From the NCBI GenBank assembly GCA_003344405.1, contig NOWV01000099.1:186001-250000 (forward strand): 64,000 nucleotides of DNA, read 5' to 3'. The position numbers and the translations under genes are program-made. This document shows positions 52,146 through 64,000 of this stretch, in pieces. Source of the stretch: Trichoplax sp. H2. Lineage: Eukaryota; Placozoa; Uniplacotomia; Trichoplacea. Position 1 is the first letter of the stretch; every line of letters starts with the position of its first letter. A model generated the notes under the pieces. That model had not been told where the DNA came from, did not search any database, and worked only from the letters and a program-made list of their open reading frames with translations.

Positions 52146-52888
52146 ATTATATAGAGCAATGCCTCGAACCATAGGGCAATGTGTTTTACAACATCGTTTT
52201 GCTTTCAGTCACATAAGCTAGCCAACACGATGCACGAAATCGAGACATGAACTAGCTTGATTTATGCACTTCTACCACGATATCGACACAGTAACCAACA
52301 CTTTCTATAATATACTGCATCGATAGATCTATTTCATCGATCCTTACTGTACAATGTACATACATACAGTACAGTGCATGAAAATAGAAATGCAATTACA
52401 CCACTATCATTGCAGAATGTGCAAAATGACTCGTCACCCCTGCTCGTCCCGAGAATTTTGCATGTTGAAGCATGGTTCACTAGAAAATACGGTCTAACCT
52501 TCTTGTGTGCATGTCGATTTATGGAAAAGAAAGAGGATGAATGAAGATACCTGTGGACAGTGTAAAAACGGACTTTTTTATACAAAATAAGGTAGAAAAT
52601 GTCGAAAACTACAGTAGTTAGTTACTTTATAGTTCAGATTGTTGATATACGGTTTGAAAAATTAGAAAAATAAGTCAACAACAAAATCGTCTATCCGCCA
52701 TACTGGCGTCGTGACGAATAGAGGTGTTTGGAACAGTAGAGCATTTCATTTACTACCGTCACCGCAGTCTCTGAAATGAAATTGAAATGTCCGGCCATCC
52801 GAGTTCATTTCCGTCCAGTTGTCCGGTACCGTGTAGACTACTATATTACGGTAGTCGATCACAACTTGGTTGCTCTATAAGCGGCAAC
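52146..52888. promoter_or_regulatory. Upstream region of EXOSC10
   Basis: Non-coding sequence between the minisatellite and the EXOSC10 start. An in-frame upstream ATG exists at 52787, but homology and composition favour 52889. A slightly GC-richer block with GTCCGG/CATCCG motifs near 52785-52840 is the likely promoter-proximal part. Confidence 0.35.
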
Positions 52889-55800
52889 ATGGCTGAGACC
52901 TCGACTTCGGATAAAAATCTTCAGCAAGATATTGCTGGCTGCGAAAGCGTCGAAGCATTTACAAAGGTACTTCAATCCAATTATTGAACTATTGCTATAT
53001 ATTACGATATAGGATGGATTCTTAGACTCATCGTTCTCTTTGGAAATTTCATAGTATAACTTGTAATAATGTAATATTGGAAGCACAGTAAGGTAGTCAT
53101 TGTTACTATGGATATAGCTGAAGGGGACAGTAATGAAATGGATGCATGATGTAAAGTAGTGTTGCAATAGATTGAGTTAGTATCATATACAGTACTGCTA
53201 TAAAAGATGCATTCTTGGATTCATTAATGTCTTTGAAAATGGCAATAGTACTATACTATATAATTAGAGTACTGTTGTAATATTGTGTGAATATGAGGTA
53301 GGCATACAGTGGCTACTAAAACCATAGCTGAAGGATACAGTAAAAGGATGCAGCATGTACGCCAAGTAGCGTTGGAATAGATTGAATTATTACCGTATGC
53401 AGTGGTGCTATAGCAAATGAATTCTTACATTTATCGATGTCTTGAAGAATTTCATAGTATAACGGAAGCACTGTAGTATTATGTGAGAATGTCAGGTAGT
53501 CATTGTTGTTGAAGGCTGCACCAGAAGGATACAAAATGTAGTAAAATAACAGTAAATATAATTTAGACAGAGAAAGATGCTAATCGATAAAGATGCTAAT
53601 CGATTCTCTTATGGGTTTTACTGTCTACACCTAAACTGGATGGTAGCAAGATAAACTAAACTAATGTTATAGACTGTACCTAATGCGATTATATTTGCAA
53701 ATTGTTCCAATTAATGATTAACTGGATTTCTTAGCTCTTTTGATGAATACTTAAAAAGAAGTTTAATAAACTATCGTACTGTAAATGAAGTTACGTAGTG
53801 CATATTAATAAGGCTATCATGTAAGCTTTTTCTATCTACTAATACCCGTGTACTGTATTTTTACGTAATCCTCGTCTCATATTAACAGTTAGTATTTCCT
53901 CCGCTGATCAAAGCAACACAATGTGGCAATAAGTTACCAACTGCTGGTGATGACTACGATTTTTACGCTTCTTATTCATCTTTTCAACAATTCATGCAAG
54001 AAGCTGGAGATCGTTTACTCTCCCTGTAAGTAATCTTCTCCTTAACTGGCTCTGATCCTTGGACTATTAATGCTTTCAATTTTAATTTATTTTAAATCAT
54101 TATTAAACCTACTCTGGCAGCCTGTGCTAAGTAATATTTATCATTTTACTAATCGTATAATGACCACGTGTGTTGCAGCAATGGAGCATTGATTCGCCAC
54201 TTAGGCCTTAATTGTAGATGGCCACTTCAGTCAGATGCTTTTGATATTGATGACAGAACCGACTCGTTAATAGACGCTAATGATGCAATATTAGAAAAAG
54301 TCGTAAGTTTGTTGATGACAATAAGTTGAACCTACTGTGCAGTATCTGTCTATGCTGTCGGATTTCTAATGCAAGTGTTGCACTAATACTTTTTACTGCT
54401 GAACAGTAAACTAATTCAGAATGCCTTATTAGGATCTACTAATAGATGAAGCTCAAGGTATCAAAAGAAATGTTGAACCGATGATTCCTGCCAACTCTAA
54501 TCAAAATTATCCTAAAATCGCTAGTTGGAACACAAAAAGGGTTTGTTAACCGACAGTAAACAAAATCTGCTATCGCACTTTAGTTTTATATATACTCGTG
54601 CATTTCCTAAATTGGTTTAAATGCGGAAAATTTCTTCTACAGTACAGTACATAGTTAATTATCTAATCCTACGTACGTATACAAGACCATTCTACAGCTT
54701 GTTAAGCCTAATCCTAGCATCAACTTGCATATTCGATTTCCTTGATAAGTTACGATTTCGAACATTCTTACACAGGATAAGGTCAGAGCCATGGCGGAAA
54801 ACTTCAAATTTCTACACGCTAAGAATATTCAAAGACCTCAACTACAGTTCAAAACGAAAATCGATAATTCAAGCTCACCCTTTATACCAAAACTGAAATG
54901 CAAGCCGAATGCCCTTGTGCCATTACCTAAAGGTATGCCACTGCTATGACAGCGTCAGTGTACGTATGCCTTTCGTAGTATTTTTAATCTTAACATTGAA
55001 GTACGAATAAGATAAAATACATAATGGCAATACCATGAGTAACGTCATAATTGTATTTACACTGGTTAGAGTACATGGAAGATGAACAAACTGCACGCAC
55101 CGACGAATTCTCTTCGAAAGTGATAAAACTAGATCCGGAAGCTGAAGACGATAACGTAGATGGCCAAGAATCCAGGTAAAATCTTCTTGATAATGTTATC
55201 AATAAACAAAATGGTCCTGGATTATTCTCTGTCTGGCTAATATTAAATTTATGATTTATGGAATTAGACACCCCTATCGGTACGAAATTAAACATTTACA
55301 ACCTATGGATTGGCAGCTGAAATCAAAAAAGCCTATGGTATATATTAGTTAATGTATCTGCTTGCTACTGCATTGTTATCATGTCTTCTTCAATATTACA
55401 AATACTTCTTCAATTATAGATGTATCTTCCACTTGATGAAACCCCGTTGAATGTAATTACCGAAAAGGATGAATTAAAAGATTTGTTGGAAACATTAAAA
55501 TCTGTTACTGAATTTGCTGTTGATTTGGAGGTACTATTTAAAGATTATTTGTATAAGACAGAATTAGTAAATTATCACATTATAATGCGCCTATTTTAGG
55601 GATGTTTTATTTATATCAAAATTATTTTCTGGAAAGCATCATAGTTATAGGTCATATCAAGGCTTTGTATGTTTAATGCAAATATCCACACGTGATGCGG
55701 ATTACATAGTCGATACTCTTGCACTTCGAAGTGAATTATGGACATTAAACGAAGTTTTCTCGGATCCAAAGATTATCAAGGTTTTAACGACAATTTAAAT

Positions 55801-58800
55801 AATGAAAATTCTTATCAGGAATATTATCTGTTTTGGTATAAAGATATTAGGGTTTATTCTTCGATGATTAAAAATATTGTATCTTAGATTTTGCATGGAG
55901 CTGACAGTGATATTATCTGGCTGCAACGAGATTTTGCTATCTACGTGGTTAACATGTTTGATACTGGGCAAGCAGCTCGACTTCTACAGTTTCCTCGCTT
56001 TTCTTTATCATATTTACTTTTAAAATACTGTAATGTAACTGCAAATAAGGGATTACAGTTAGCAGATTGGAGAATTAGGTAAGATTTAATGTTGCAACGG
56101 CCTTACGTGTACATTAAACTAAAATATTGTAACTGATGCAATCAGTATGGTAGTTGAGTGAACTGTTGTACGTTACAGGCCTTTGCCTCAAGAGATGGTC
56201 CAATACGCACGAGAAGATACCCATTACTTATTGTACATATTTGATGTCCTTACAAATGAATTAATGAATGCTTCGACGTCAGTGGATTTGTTAAAATCAA
56301 ATTTCGACAGAAGCAAGAAGATTTGTTTACGCGTAAATAGCAGATTAATCCATTAAACTTTGATAGTCTACCTGTTATGGCTATGCTTGAAATGATTCTT
56401 GGCAAGTAGATTTTATGGAAATAAATCTTCTTTTACTACCTTTAGACTTACGAAAAGCCGGTTTTTAATAAAAAGTCTTATTTGAATTTATTATATAAGC
56501 ATAAAGGTCGCTTTAATCATCAGCAAGTAAGAGGGGAATCAACTTATTTATCATTCTTCAATTTTCTGTCTAACCTTGGATTATTTAATGTAAAATTTAT
56601 CACATTTTATATTGAGAAATTATTGGCTAATGTTGTATTTACGGCGTGCTTTTAAAACAGAATTATGCATTTGCAAAGCTGTATTCTTGGCGCGATAGTG
56701 TTGCTCGAGATAATGATGAGAGTGCAAAGTAGGCCAACTATAGTTATGCACGATGGATACTTTTTTATTATTATTTTCAATTCGATAAACTTTTATACAT
56801 GTTTCTTTCAGCTTTGTCCTTCCAAATCATATGCTGCTACAAATTGCAGAAAATTTACCAAGGTTAACATTCACTCTTTCTTCATTTTGCCTTTTATTTA
56901 TCATACTGTACATACAATATATATATATATACATCTGATCTACAGAGAGCCTCAGGGAATATTAGCTTGCTGTAACCCAATTCCGACTTTAGTGAGACAG
57001 TACATAGGAGATATTCATCAGATTATCAAAAAAGCCCGAGAACGAAGTATCAATGAAGTAATGTAAAATTATTGCAGTACTTTTATTTAATATTTGTAAA
57101 TTTCTGAGATTAGTACTTAATAATAACTCTTTTTGCTGATAGGATTTGGATGAATTAGGTGATACAGGTGTACATAGCAATTCTGAATCCAAAGTCGCTT
57201 TTTCTAATCGAGAAAATATATTTGAACAGCAGGATATAAACGGTTAGTTTTACATGGCGAGTGATGCTAATCACTTTATAACTTAATTAGTATGTTTAGA
57301 TATCACCTATAGCAGTAACGATTATTGAGAGCATTGATGGAGAGGTTTACATCTTGTAACCTGCATCTCTTTTAGAACAAAAATTATCGATTGAAGCGGT
57401 TGGCCCGGCTGTCACCGTCTTAACCACCCCATCCTTACAGCAGTTAGACTGGACGTCAAATAAGGTACTACATAATATAGAATTGGAGCTACAGTGAGAT
57501 GTAAATAGCCATGGAGGTTATTGTAAAATATGCTTCTTTAGGACATGAATCAGGACATGAAACACAAGATTACTTCGATACTAAATTCATTTCCGAACCC
57601 TTTCGATAGTGTAGGTGTATCATTGCTTGCTAAGATTTTAGTTTGAGTAGCGGAGGTGTACTTCAGCTTATTTCGGTTATTGGTATTTCTCAATATAGGT
57701 GTATCACTTCAATAGCAGCAATCCGGTTTTTGTTAAATCTAGCGATCGCTCAAAAATAACTGGTAGCAGTTCTCATCAAGAATTGTACGTTTATTGCGAT
57801 ATAACGTAGATACTGAATAATATTTTTAACTGATATTAATGTTTACTTTAGTCATCAGAAAATTTCTCATGACAGTAGTAAAAGTGATGGAGTTGAATGT
57901 GATGCTACATCCATTGAAAATTTGGTAGAAACAACGAAAGGTAAATAACTTATAGAGCTGATTTCTTAATTTGTTTATTACTATTTTGGATCACGATACC
58001 ATCTATAGCTAGTGCTAGTTGCTGATCTAGAGGCAAATGGAATGTCCTTGTAATTCGTACGTAAATTAATCGCGGTACAATTTTACCATAATATTAAACT
58101 ATCTTTACTGTTGCAACTTTCAGGCCAAAAACGGTCTCCAGAAGATATTATCTCTGAAGAAATTAAAGCCATTCGACAGAAGGTAAAAATTTTCCCCATG
58201 GGTATTGAGCAATAAAATTTGTTCTTCAAATACATTTCTTGAACAAGGATTAAATTTATATATTTTTTGATATTATAGAAACGCAAGAAAAATAAGAATT
58301 ATAAAACCCTGCTGACTAGCCAAGAAGAACAGTTTACGCCATTTGATTACTCCAAGTCTTCTGACAAGTTATTTAGTAAGGATGTCATGATTGTAGAAGA
58401 TATATGAGCTAAAGCTATTGTTGCGCTATTAATATTAATGAATTATTTTGAAGATTAGGAATTATACTCGATTGTAATAATTCGAATTTAAAAATATTAT
58501 TTTAGGTAGTGAGCCATTAAAAACTGAGCCACAGGAAATGGTAAATAATGCTAAGGCCTATGATCCGAACCGAAGAAACAAAGCTTCAAAATACGCTAAG
58601 GTACTTATACACTTTTCTGTCTCTTAGAAAGACTTGATATTTTGACATTTTCCTTTGAGATAGTATAGTCGTGGAGTATTAATAGACTGTAGTATTGAAC
58701 GTTTGTTCCCTATACTGTATACCCTTAATAACAATAGAAAGTTGCACCGCGTGGCAAAATCAAGAGTAAAATGGGCCAACGCACCGTGACCTTCAAACAA

Positions 58801-58925
58801 GGACCGTCACAGTAAGATTAATTATCCTTTCAGTGATACACAATAAGATAAAAATTTAATTTTTTGAAATTTTTATTTATTATTGAAGTAGGTCAAACAG
58901 TCAAGTGTTCTGGCCGAAGCGCTGA
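52889..58925 (+). CDS. EXOSC10: Exosome component 10 / Rrp6 3'-5' exoribonuclease, 25 exons
   Basis: Exons: 52889-52966, 53889-54025, 54179-54302, 54433-54540, 54776-54932, 55070-55175, 55268-55337, 55420-55530, 55637-55780, 55888-56078, 56179-56332, 56446-56526, 56661-56728, 56812-56862, 56946-57057, 57143-57242, 57376-57464, 57542-57610, 57699-57784, 57852-57940, 58124-58182, 58279-58375, 58506-58600, 58738-58811, 58889-58925; 828 residues (human 885), every phase closing. Rrp6 is the nuclear exosome's distributive exonuclease. The PMC2NT domain lies at about 25-115 ([16 protein letters not shown]). The DEDD-Y domain has D295-x-E297 in AVDLE, D353 in HGADSD, and Y418/D422 in [12 protein letters not shown]. 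The HRDC domain (about 460-570) includes YSWRD and [14 protein letters not shown] Lys/Ser-rich tail has FTPFDYS. The last exon (37 nt) encodes an end, FWPKR, like the human WPQR terminus. Intron 1 holds a tandem repeat. Confidence 0.96.
53040..53540. repeat. Three-copy degenerate repeat in EXOSC10 intron 1, about 200-bp period
   Basis: Anchors GGTAGTCATTGTT-like occur at 53092, 53297 and 53495 (spacings 205 and 198 bp). Shared flanking blocks are ATAGCTGAAGGRKACAGTA, AATAGATTGARTTA and TTCATAGTATAAC. The third copy is partial. Confidence 0.8.
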
Positions 58926-59938
58926 CCAATTCCAGTAGATATTTTTAGATCGATGACTATTTGCTACGGTAGTAGCCAAAGTTATGGAGGGTAAAATTAC
59001 ATTGCTGACATTTGTAATCTTGTGTAAAGATTTCGATATAACAATATTAATTTAAAGCATTGTAAATAGCCCTACGACGATATTCAAATCCGAAAAAAAG
59101 TCGTTATAATCTGTATGAAGTCATATAACCAGATAATTTTATAAATTAAATGCTTTTACAGAAAGTACTTTACTTAATAAAGCTGTTATATATGTTACAT
59201 CAATGACTGTGTCACATGAAGCCGTTGTCAATGCATGAAATGTTCTTACTGTACTTTCCATTATTCAACTTCGATAACTCGTACTGTGTTCGAGCTAAAT
59301 TGTGCCAAAGTTAGTAATCGCTCTAATCCAAGTATATTACCATTACATGACTAACAATCTGTAATTATTGTTCAAATAGCATACAATACGGACTAGAATA
59401 AGACCGCTGTATATCTGTAGAGCGAAAATGATTATAGCATTATCCTTCACAAATACTCGTGCGTAAAGACAAATCAATCACTGCACTAAAAGAGATATAA
59501 TCAAAAATCTGAAAAGTTTTTTCAAAGAGCTTAACAGCAGTCATCAATGGGTTAAATGATATTGATAAATTGTTCTACTATAATTCATAGAAATAGGATG
59601 TCAGTAGATTCTGAATTTAGTTTGTAAAGAATATACAGTAAGAAGAACAAGAGTCAACACTTTAGTGCAGAATAAAAGATGCCGTGTAGTATAGATGAAT
59701 ACTATCGAAATCCAGTGATTGTAATTTTGTTATGAATGAAAGAAAAAATGTATAAGAAAGTGTTTAACAGAAATGTATCGCACTTAGGTAAAATTAATAA
59801 GAATATGTGGAAGTTAAATGGCCTCTCCTTGAAAAACTGTATTAATACATAATATTAGTACAGTATATAAAATTGATTATTTTTAACCTAAATTCATAAA
59901 TTGGCAATCACGACAAAGACAATAAAGTTTTATATCTA
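58926..59938. other. Spacer between convergent EXOSC10 and SLC9B
   Basis: AATAAA at 59176-59181 is a possible EXOSC10 poly(A) signal, about 250 bp past its stop. Nothing else is recognised. Confidence 0.4.
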
Positions 59939-62540
59939 CTAGACAGCAGTTTCAACAGATAGCGGACCTTCGCGATGCTCATCATGGTGGCGTCTGTTAT
60001 CATTATGATGGTGGTGATGCCCAGTTCGATGATGGTGATGTCGGTTGTGGTGGTGCGAATGGTGATGATGATGATGATGATGATGATGATGACCACGATG
60101 TTTGCGTCCTTGTTCATCATCGCTCTCTGATTCAGAACTGCTAGTACTACTTTCGCTACTGCTGGAATCTATTGCAACTGGAGTGTGATGCAATAATTTA
60201 GGACCCATTAATACAATAAGAGCTGCTCCTAAAGGGGCTGTGATTAAGATACTTAAAACTGCAATGGTTAAAATAACGTTCCCACGACGAAGGTCATCAG
60301 GATCATTGCCCCTTAATCTAGCAGTATCCAGGGCAATAGATCCAATAGCTGCCTGAACTGTTGCTTTAGGTAGCCAAGCAATTGCTACGAACAATTTCTC
60401 TTTCCATGCAAGATCGTTATGTGATACACCAATGTAGGTAACTACGACCCTAATTGCTAATCCAGCAGATAACACAGCGAAACCTATTCAAAACAACAGT
60501 AGTAGTAATTAACTTAAAAACGATGGACTTTAAATCACATCTAGTAATCGGCAATTGGTATGATATATTTTATAGGTAATATTGCACATGAACAACAACG
60601 GTTAACAATGTATGTGCTTGTGAAAAAAATCGAGTCAGGGCCGAGGAGATTTGTTATTCTTGTATGGTACACAGACAGTATAGGTTCTTATCNNNNNNNN
60701 NNNNNNNNNNNNTGATGATGATGATGATGATGATGATGACCACGATGTTTGCGTCCTTGTTCATCATCGCTCTCTGATTCAGAACTACTAGTACTACTTT
60801 CGCTACTGCTGGAATCTATTGCAACTGGAGTGTGATGCAATAATTTAGGACCCATTAATACAATAAGAGCTGCTCCTAAAGGGGCTGTGATTAAGATACT
60901 TAAAACTGCAATGGTTAAAATAACGTTCCCACGACGAAGGTCATCAGGATCATTGCCCCTTAATCTAGCAGTATCCAGGGCAATAGATCCAATAGCTGCC
61001 TGAACTGTTGCTTTAGGTAGCCAAGCAATTGCTACGAACAATTTCTCTTTCCATGCAAGATCGTTATGTGATACACCAATGTAGGTAACTACGACCCTAA
61101 TTGCTAATCCAGCAGATAACACAGCGAAACCTATTCAAAACAACAGTAGTAGTAATTAACTTAAAAACGATGGACTTTAAATCACATCTACAAAATATGT
61201 ATAGTATTACAATTAAAAGCGTTGGTTTATCGTATCAATATGGTATTGTATTGTGACAAGATGTAATCGGCAATTGGTATGATATATTTTATAGGTAATA
61301 TTGCACATGAACAACAACGGTTAACAATGTATGTGCTTGTGAAAAAAATCTAGTCAGGGCCGAGGAGATTTGTTATTCTTGTATGGTACACAGACAGTAT
61401 AGGTTCTTATCATTATAGATCATGCTAAATACAATTTTTAAACTTACTTCCTCCAATAATACTACCAGTAAGAAAATTAATATCAACTTCAGCTCCAATT
61501 AGACCAAAGAGAATTGGCTGAAATAATTGCCATAGAATGTCAATGCTATGTTCAACTGTTTCTTTAGTAGTTCTCCATTGCATAGCAGCTACAAAAGAGC
61601 AAACTAAAGCTGCCAGAGCACCTGCACCTGTTAAAATATTTCATATTGTAAAGCATATCATTAATAATCAATCAAACAGTCGATAAATTGAAGTAAACTG
61701 TTCTATCTACATTCGTAGTATGATCAAACGCTAAATTAAATTGTTCCATTTGATACTGTTCCTACCTGAAAATTCTACAGCACGACTACCAAATATAAAT
61801 AAGTTATTAAGACTCAGCAATAACACAAATCGATTTCGTGATACGCCATCTTCATCATTGTTAGGGAAGAACCAACAGACTATACCGGCTACTACACCGA
61901 AAGCAATTCCTACTAATATCTCCACCGGACCACGAAATATGTTAAATATGATGTCGCCTGTCAGTCAATCATAAAGAGAAACTTAACCATGTCGTTGGAT
62001 AACCTTACGCGCATATTAAAATTATTGAAATAGTCCACACTCTCTACTACCAATTCTATCATATAATTTTTTTTTACACATTTACTGTAGCTTCGATAAA
62101 GACGTGCAATTTAACTACGGTACCTGTAGAAAAAGCGATACCAAGGAAAACTCCAAAGCCACTGATGGCAAAAACATCATCGATCGATGCTGCGGCAATA
62201 ACCAATGTGGGAATCCCCTTATTGACACCATAACCGCGTTCTTGTAGTGATAATAAAGTCGGAATGACTACAGCAGGTGAAACTGCAGCCATAACAAATC
62301 TAAACAGTATTACAGTTACAAATTAATTGTGATATACGCGTCAATTATATATGTATATCGCTCTAGATATTCAACTATTGCATAGGATCGGAAATTACCC
62401 TAGCATAATTCCCCAAAGCCACGGTAAATCCATCACGTATCGAGCAACAATTGCATCTACTATAGTTTCGCATATGCAAGGAAGGAATGCAACACGCAAA
62501 ACAGTAAATTTTTGATGGATTAGAGCTTTCCAGTCCAAAC
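59939..62540 (-). CDS. SLC9B2: Sodium/hydrogen antiporter of the NHA (SLC9B) family, 3' part, 5' exons not found
   Basis: Exons, 5' to 3': 62540-62399, 62299-62124, 61957-61766, 61627-61448, then a terminal exon present twice: 61130 to the gap, and complete at 60483-59939. All junction phases agree. NHA proteins are CPA2 monovalent cation/proton antiporters of plasma, mitochondrial or endolysosomal membranes. Family blocks: GLDWKAL, WGIMLGFVMAAVSPAVVIPTL, GYGVNKGIPTLVIAAASIDDVFAI (the DD pair of the transport site), GIAFSTG, LFQPILFGLIGAEVD, and AWLPKATVQAAIGSIALDTAR. The C-terminus is unusual: a Ser/Glu/Asp tract followed by long histidine runs, ending PLSVETAV. The first several TM helices are not in the window or lie in an undetected upstream exon. 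SLC9B1 and SLC9B2 cannot be separated here. Confidence 0.9.
60063..61411. repeat. Duplicated terminal exon and intron flanking a 20-N assembly gap
   Basis: 60063-60692 and 60713-61411 are the same sequence on either side of the N run at 60693-60712. They differ by an insertion of about 72 bp (61191-61262) in the second copy, a synonymous change (60140 G versus 60787 A) and an intronic change (60632 G versus 61351 T, approximately). The break lies in the CAT/GAT triplet repeat encoding the histidine run. This looks like two alleles placed in tandem by the assembler. Confidence 0.88.
60693..60712. other. Assembly gap (20 N)
   Basis: Twenty Ns in a row, exactly between the two copies of the SLC9B terminal exon and next to a triplet repeat. 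Confidence 1.
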
Positions 62541-64000
62541 CTAAAATACACGAAAGTAATGTTGGAAAGGAAAGTATTAAAATATTACTCAACCAGTAAT
62601 TGCAATTTAGCAAGCTAGTCTTTATTTGATACTGAATGCATTACTTTACGACGTAAAATTTATAATTATTTCAATAACATCCAATGGATATACTATACTA
62701 TATACAGTATCCAGGGGAGGAGCTGTGTTACGACTGAAAATTCTCAAATAGCAAAATAGTGCTAGGTTATTTTTGACTGATTGATTGATTTGTGCCGATA
62801 GCCTTTTTTAGAATACGGGGATTGTTTATACTGATATGAAGCAAGAATAGTAATGTTATGTACGGCGGTATGATGTAGAAATGTTTAGTATGTGTAGAAT
62901 ACGATAATTCAATTGCCAAGCAATCGCTTATACGTGGTTAAATAAAGCATCATCCAATTCAGCAATAGGTCAATAAATGATGATTGTATATCAAATTACA
63001 CAACAACTGCTATCTAGCAATCAATATCGAGAACTAATATCGTCTAATTTCAGCAAATAAAATACAGTTCAAAGTAAAGTTGGATGTCTATCGTACTGTA
63101 TGTCGTAGAGGTGTCATGGCATAAAAAACTGGATCAATGCCAGCACGTTAGTAAATAATGGTATGTAAGCTTTTAGAATCGTTGGCCATACTGAAAACTA
63201 TTTAAAACTACAGGATACCGAGAAAGGAATGTAGAAAACTATGCGGATTGAATATGGATACTGTATATTGAGATTTAAAATAGTTTTAGTATACGCAGCT
63301 CATTTAGACTGCCTGAACAGGATGGCTAAGAAATGATACCACTCTCATGAAATATTAAGCAACATGTTTAACTGCTGCATTCAGTAAAGGAATTGCGAGC
63401 AATTATGTGTACTGTACTTTAGAATGATAACAACAGTTATTATTACTGCAATAATGAATCAATTACAGTATTGTATAGTCAATTATACTTTACTTTTCTC
63501 TTTTACAGCCGTATACTGCATGGATAAAATTCTAGCTGAAACAAGAATATGCATATACTGTACGCTAGCTAGTGCTAAACGATGCATTCCTTCAATTTTG
63601 TATAATTTTCTCTTGTACTCAAAATTATTTAAGGCATGCACCGTATTTACAGAATCTTTCACTACAACAGAATAGTCTTTCTTCCACTAAGAATTATAGT
63701 CTCATACAGAAGAAAACTACAGTATTGTAGTAGAAATCAGAGTTGGATTGCATCTTCAATTTTGGATTATATGTAAGCGATAAAGCAAATCAGCCAATAA
63801 ATAATAGAGTAAAGTACTGTACATTCATTCAGTTCGATCAAATTCTAATCGACAGTGCAGCGTTAATTTATCCACGCTTGTAAAATAGTACGTAACAGTA
63901 GATAACTTGTTGGCGAAAATCAATCCAAGTAGTAGATATGTATGATCATAAAGCATGAGATGAGTAGAACATCCATCGGATAAGCACATTACTGTACAAT
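62541..64000. other. Upstream of the visible SLC9B exons
   Basis: Probably a long intron or unrecognised 5' exons. I searched by eye for the missing N-terminal helices (a block ending ILVRAG before GLD) and did not find it. Short + strand frames such as 63424-63675 show no family resemblance. Confidence 0.35.

Noticed and set aside
59908-60120. Ile/Thr-rich minus frame over the triplet repeat
   Set aside because: A shadow of the SLC9B His-rich tail in another frame.
1-64000. tRNA, rRNA or intact transposon genes
   Set aside because: I saw no convincing tRNA A/B-box pair, no rRNA-like sequence and no transposase or reverse transcriptase motifs; a dedicated search could still find a small RNA gene.

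Overview
This is eukaryotic nuclear DNA, AT-rich and intron-rich, from an animal. Eleven protein genes can be supported. Seven have recognisable animal orthologues, broken by mostly short GT-AG introns. I could rebuild reading frames across every splice junction for SRPRB, SCO1, PUS3, YEATS4 and EXOSC10, and for the visible part of an SLC9B antiporter; NDUFB9 is intronless. The gene set (rhodopsin-class GPCR, claudin-fold four-TM protein, GOLIM4-like Golgi protein), the small genes and the short introns fit an early-branching metazoan such as a placozoan. That assignment is inference.

Layout. 1-9.6 kb is dense: SRPRB (-) and SCO1 (+) diverge from a 1.1-kb spacer full of GTAC-type palindromes, and SCO1 and PUS3 (-) converge on a 210-bp spacer holding a perfect hairpin. 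9.6-25 kb is sparse: an intronless orphan gene (-, 12.5 kb), a three-exon claudin-like gene (-, 17.9-19.3 kb) and two uncertain + strand gene fragments. 25.2-30.6 kb holds a GOLIM4-like gene (+), whose 3' half is a string of small acidic exons of identical phase. 32.7-34.9 kb is YEATS4 (-). 35-48 kb has no gene I can support but carries several degenerate tandem arrays with about 190-330-bp periods. 48.1-49.2 kb is an intronless GPCR (+). NDUFB9 (-) and EXOSC10 (+, 25 exons) diverge around a minisatellite at 51.4-52.1 kb. EXOSC10 converges on the 3' part of an SLC9B-type antiporter (-), whose 5' exons were not found in the window and whose last exon is assembled twice around a 20-N gap.

The genes do not form a pathway. 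They are mostly housekeeping functions: ER targeting (SRPRB), mitochondrial respiration (SCO1 for complex IV copper, NDUFB9 for complex I), tRNA modification (PUS3), RNA decay (EXOSC10), chromatin reading (YEATS4), Golgi trafficking (GOLIM4-like) and ion transport (SLC9B). The most unusual points are the modular phase-1 exon cassette, the repeated local duplications with near-nucleosomal period, the palindrome clusters, the hairpin between convergent 3' ends, and the false exon duplication at the gap.
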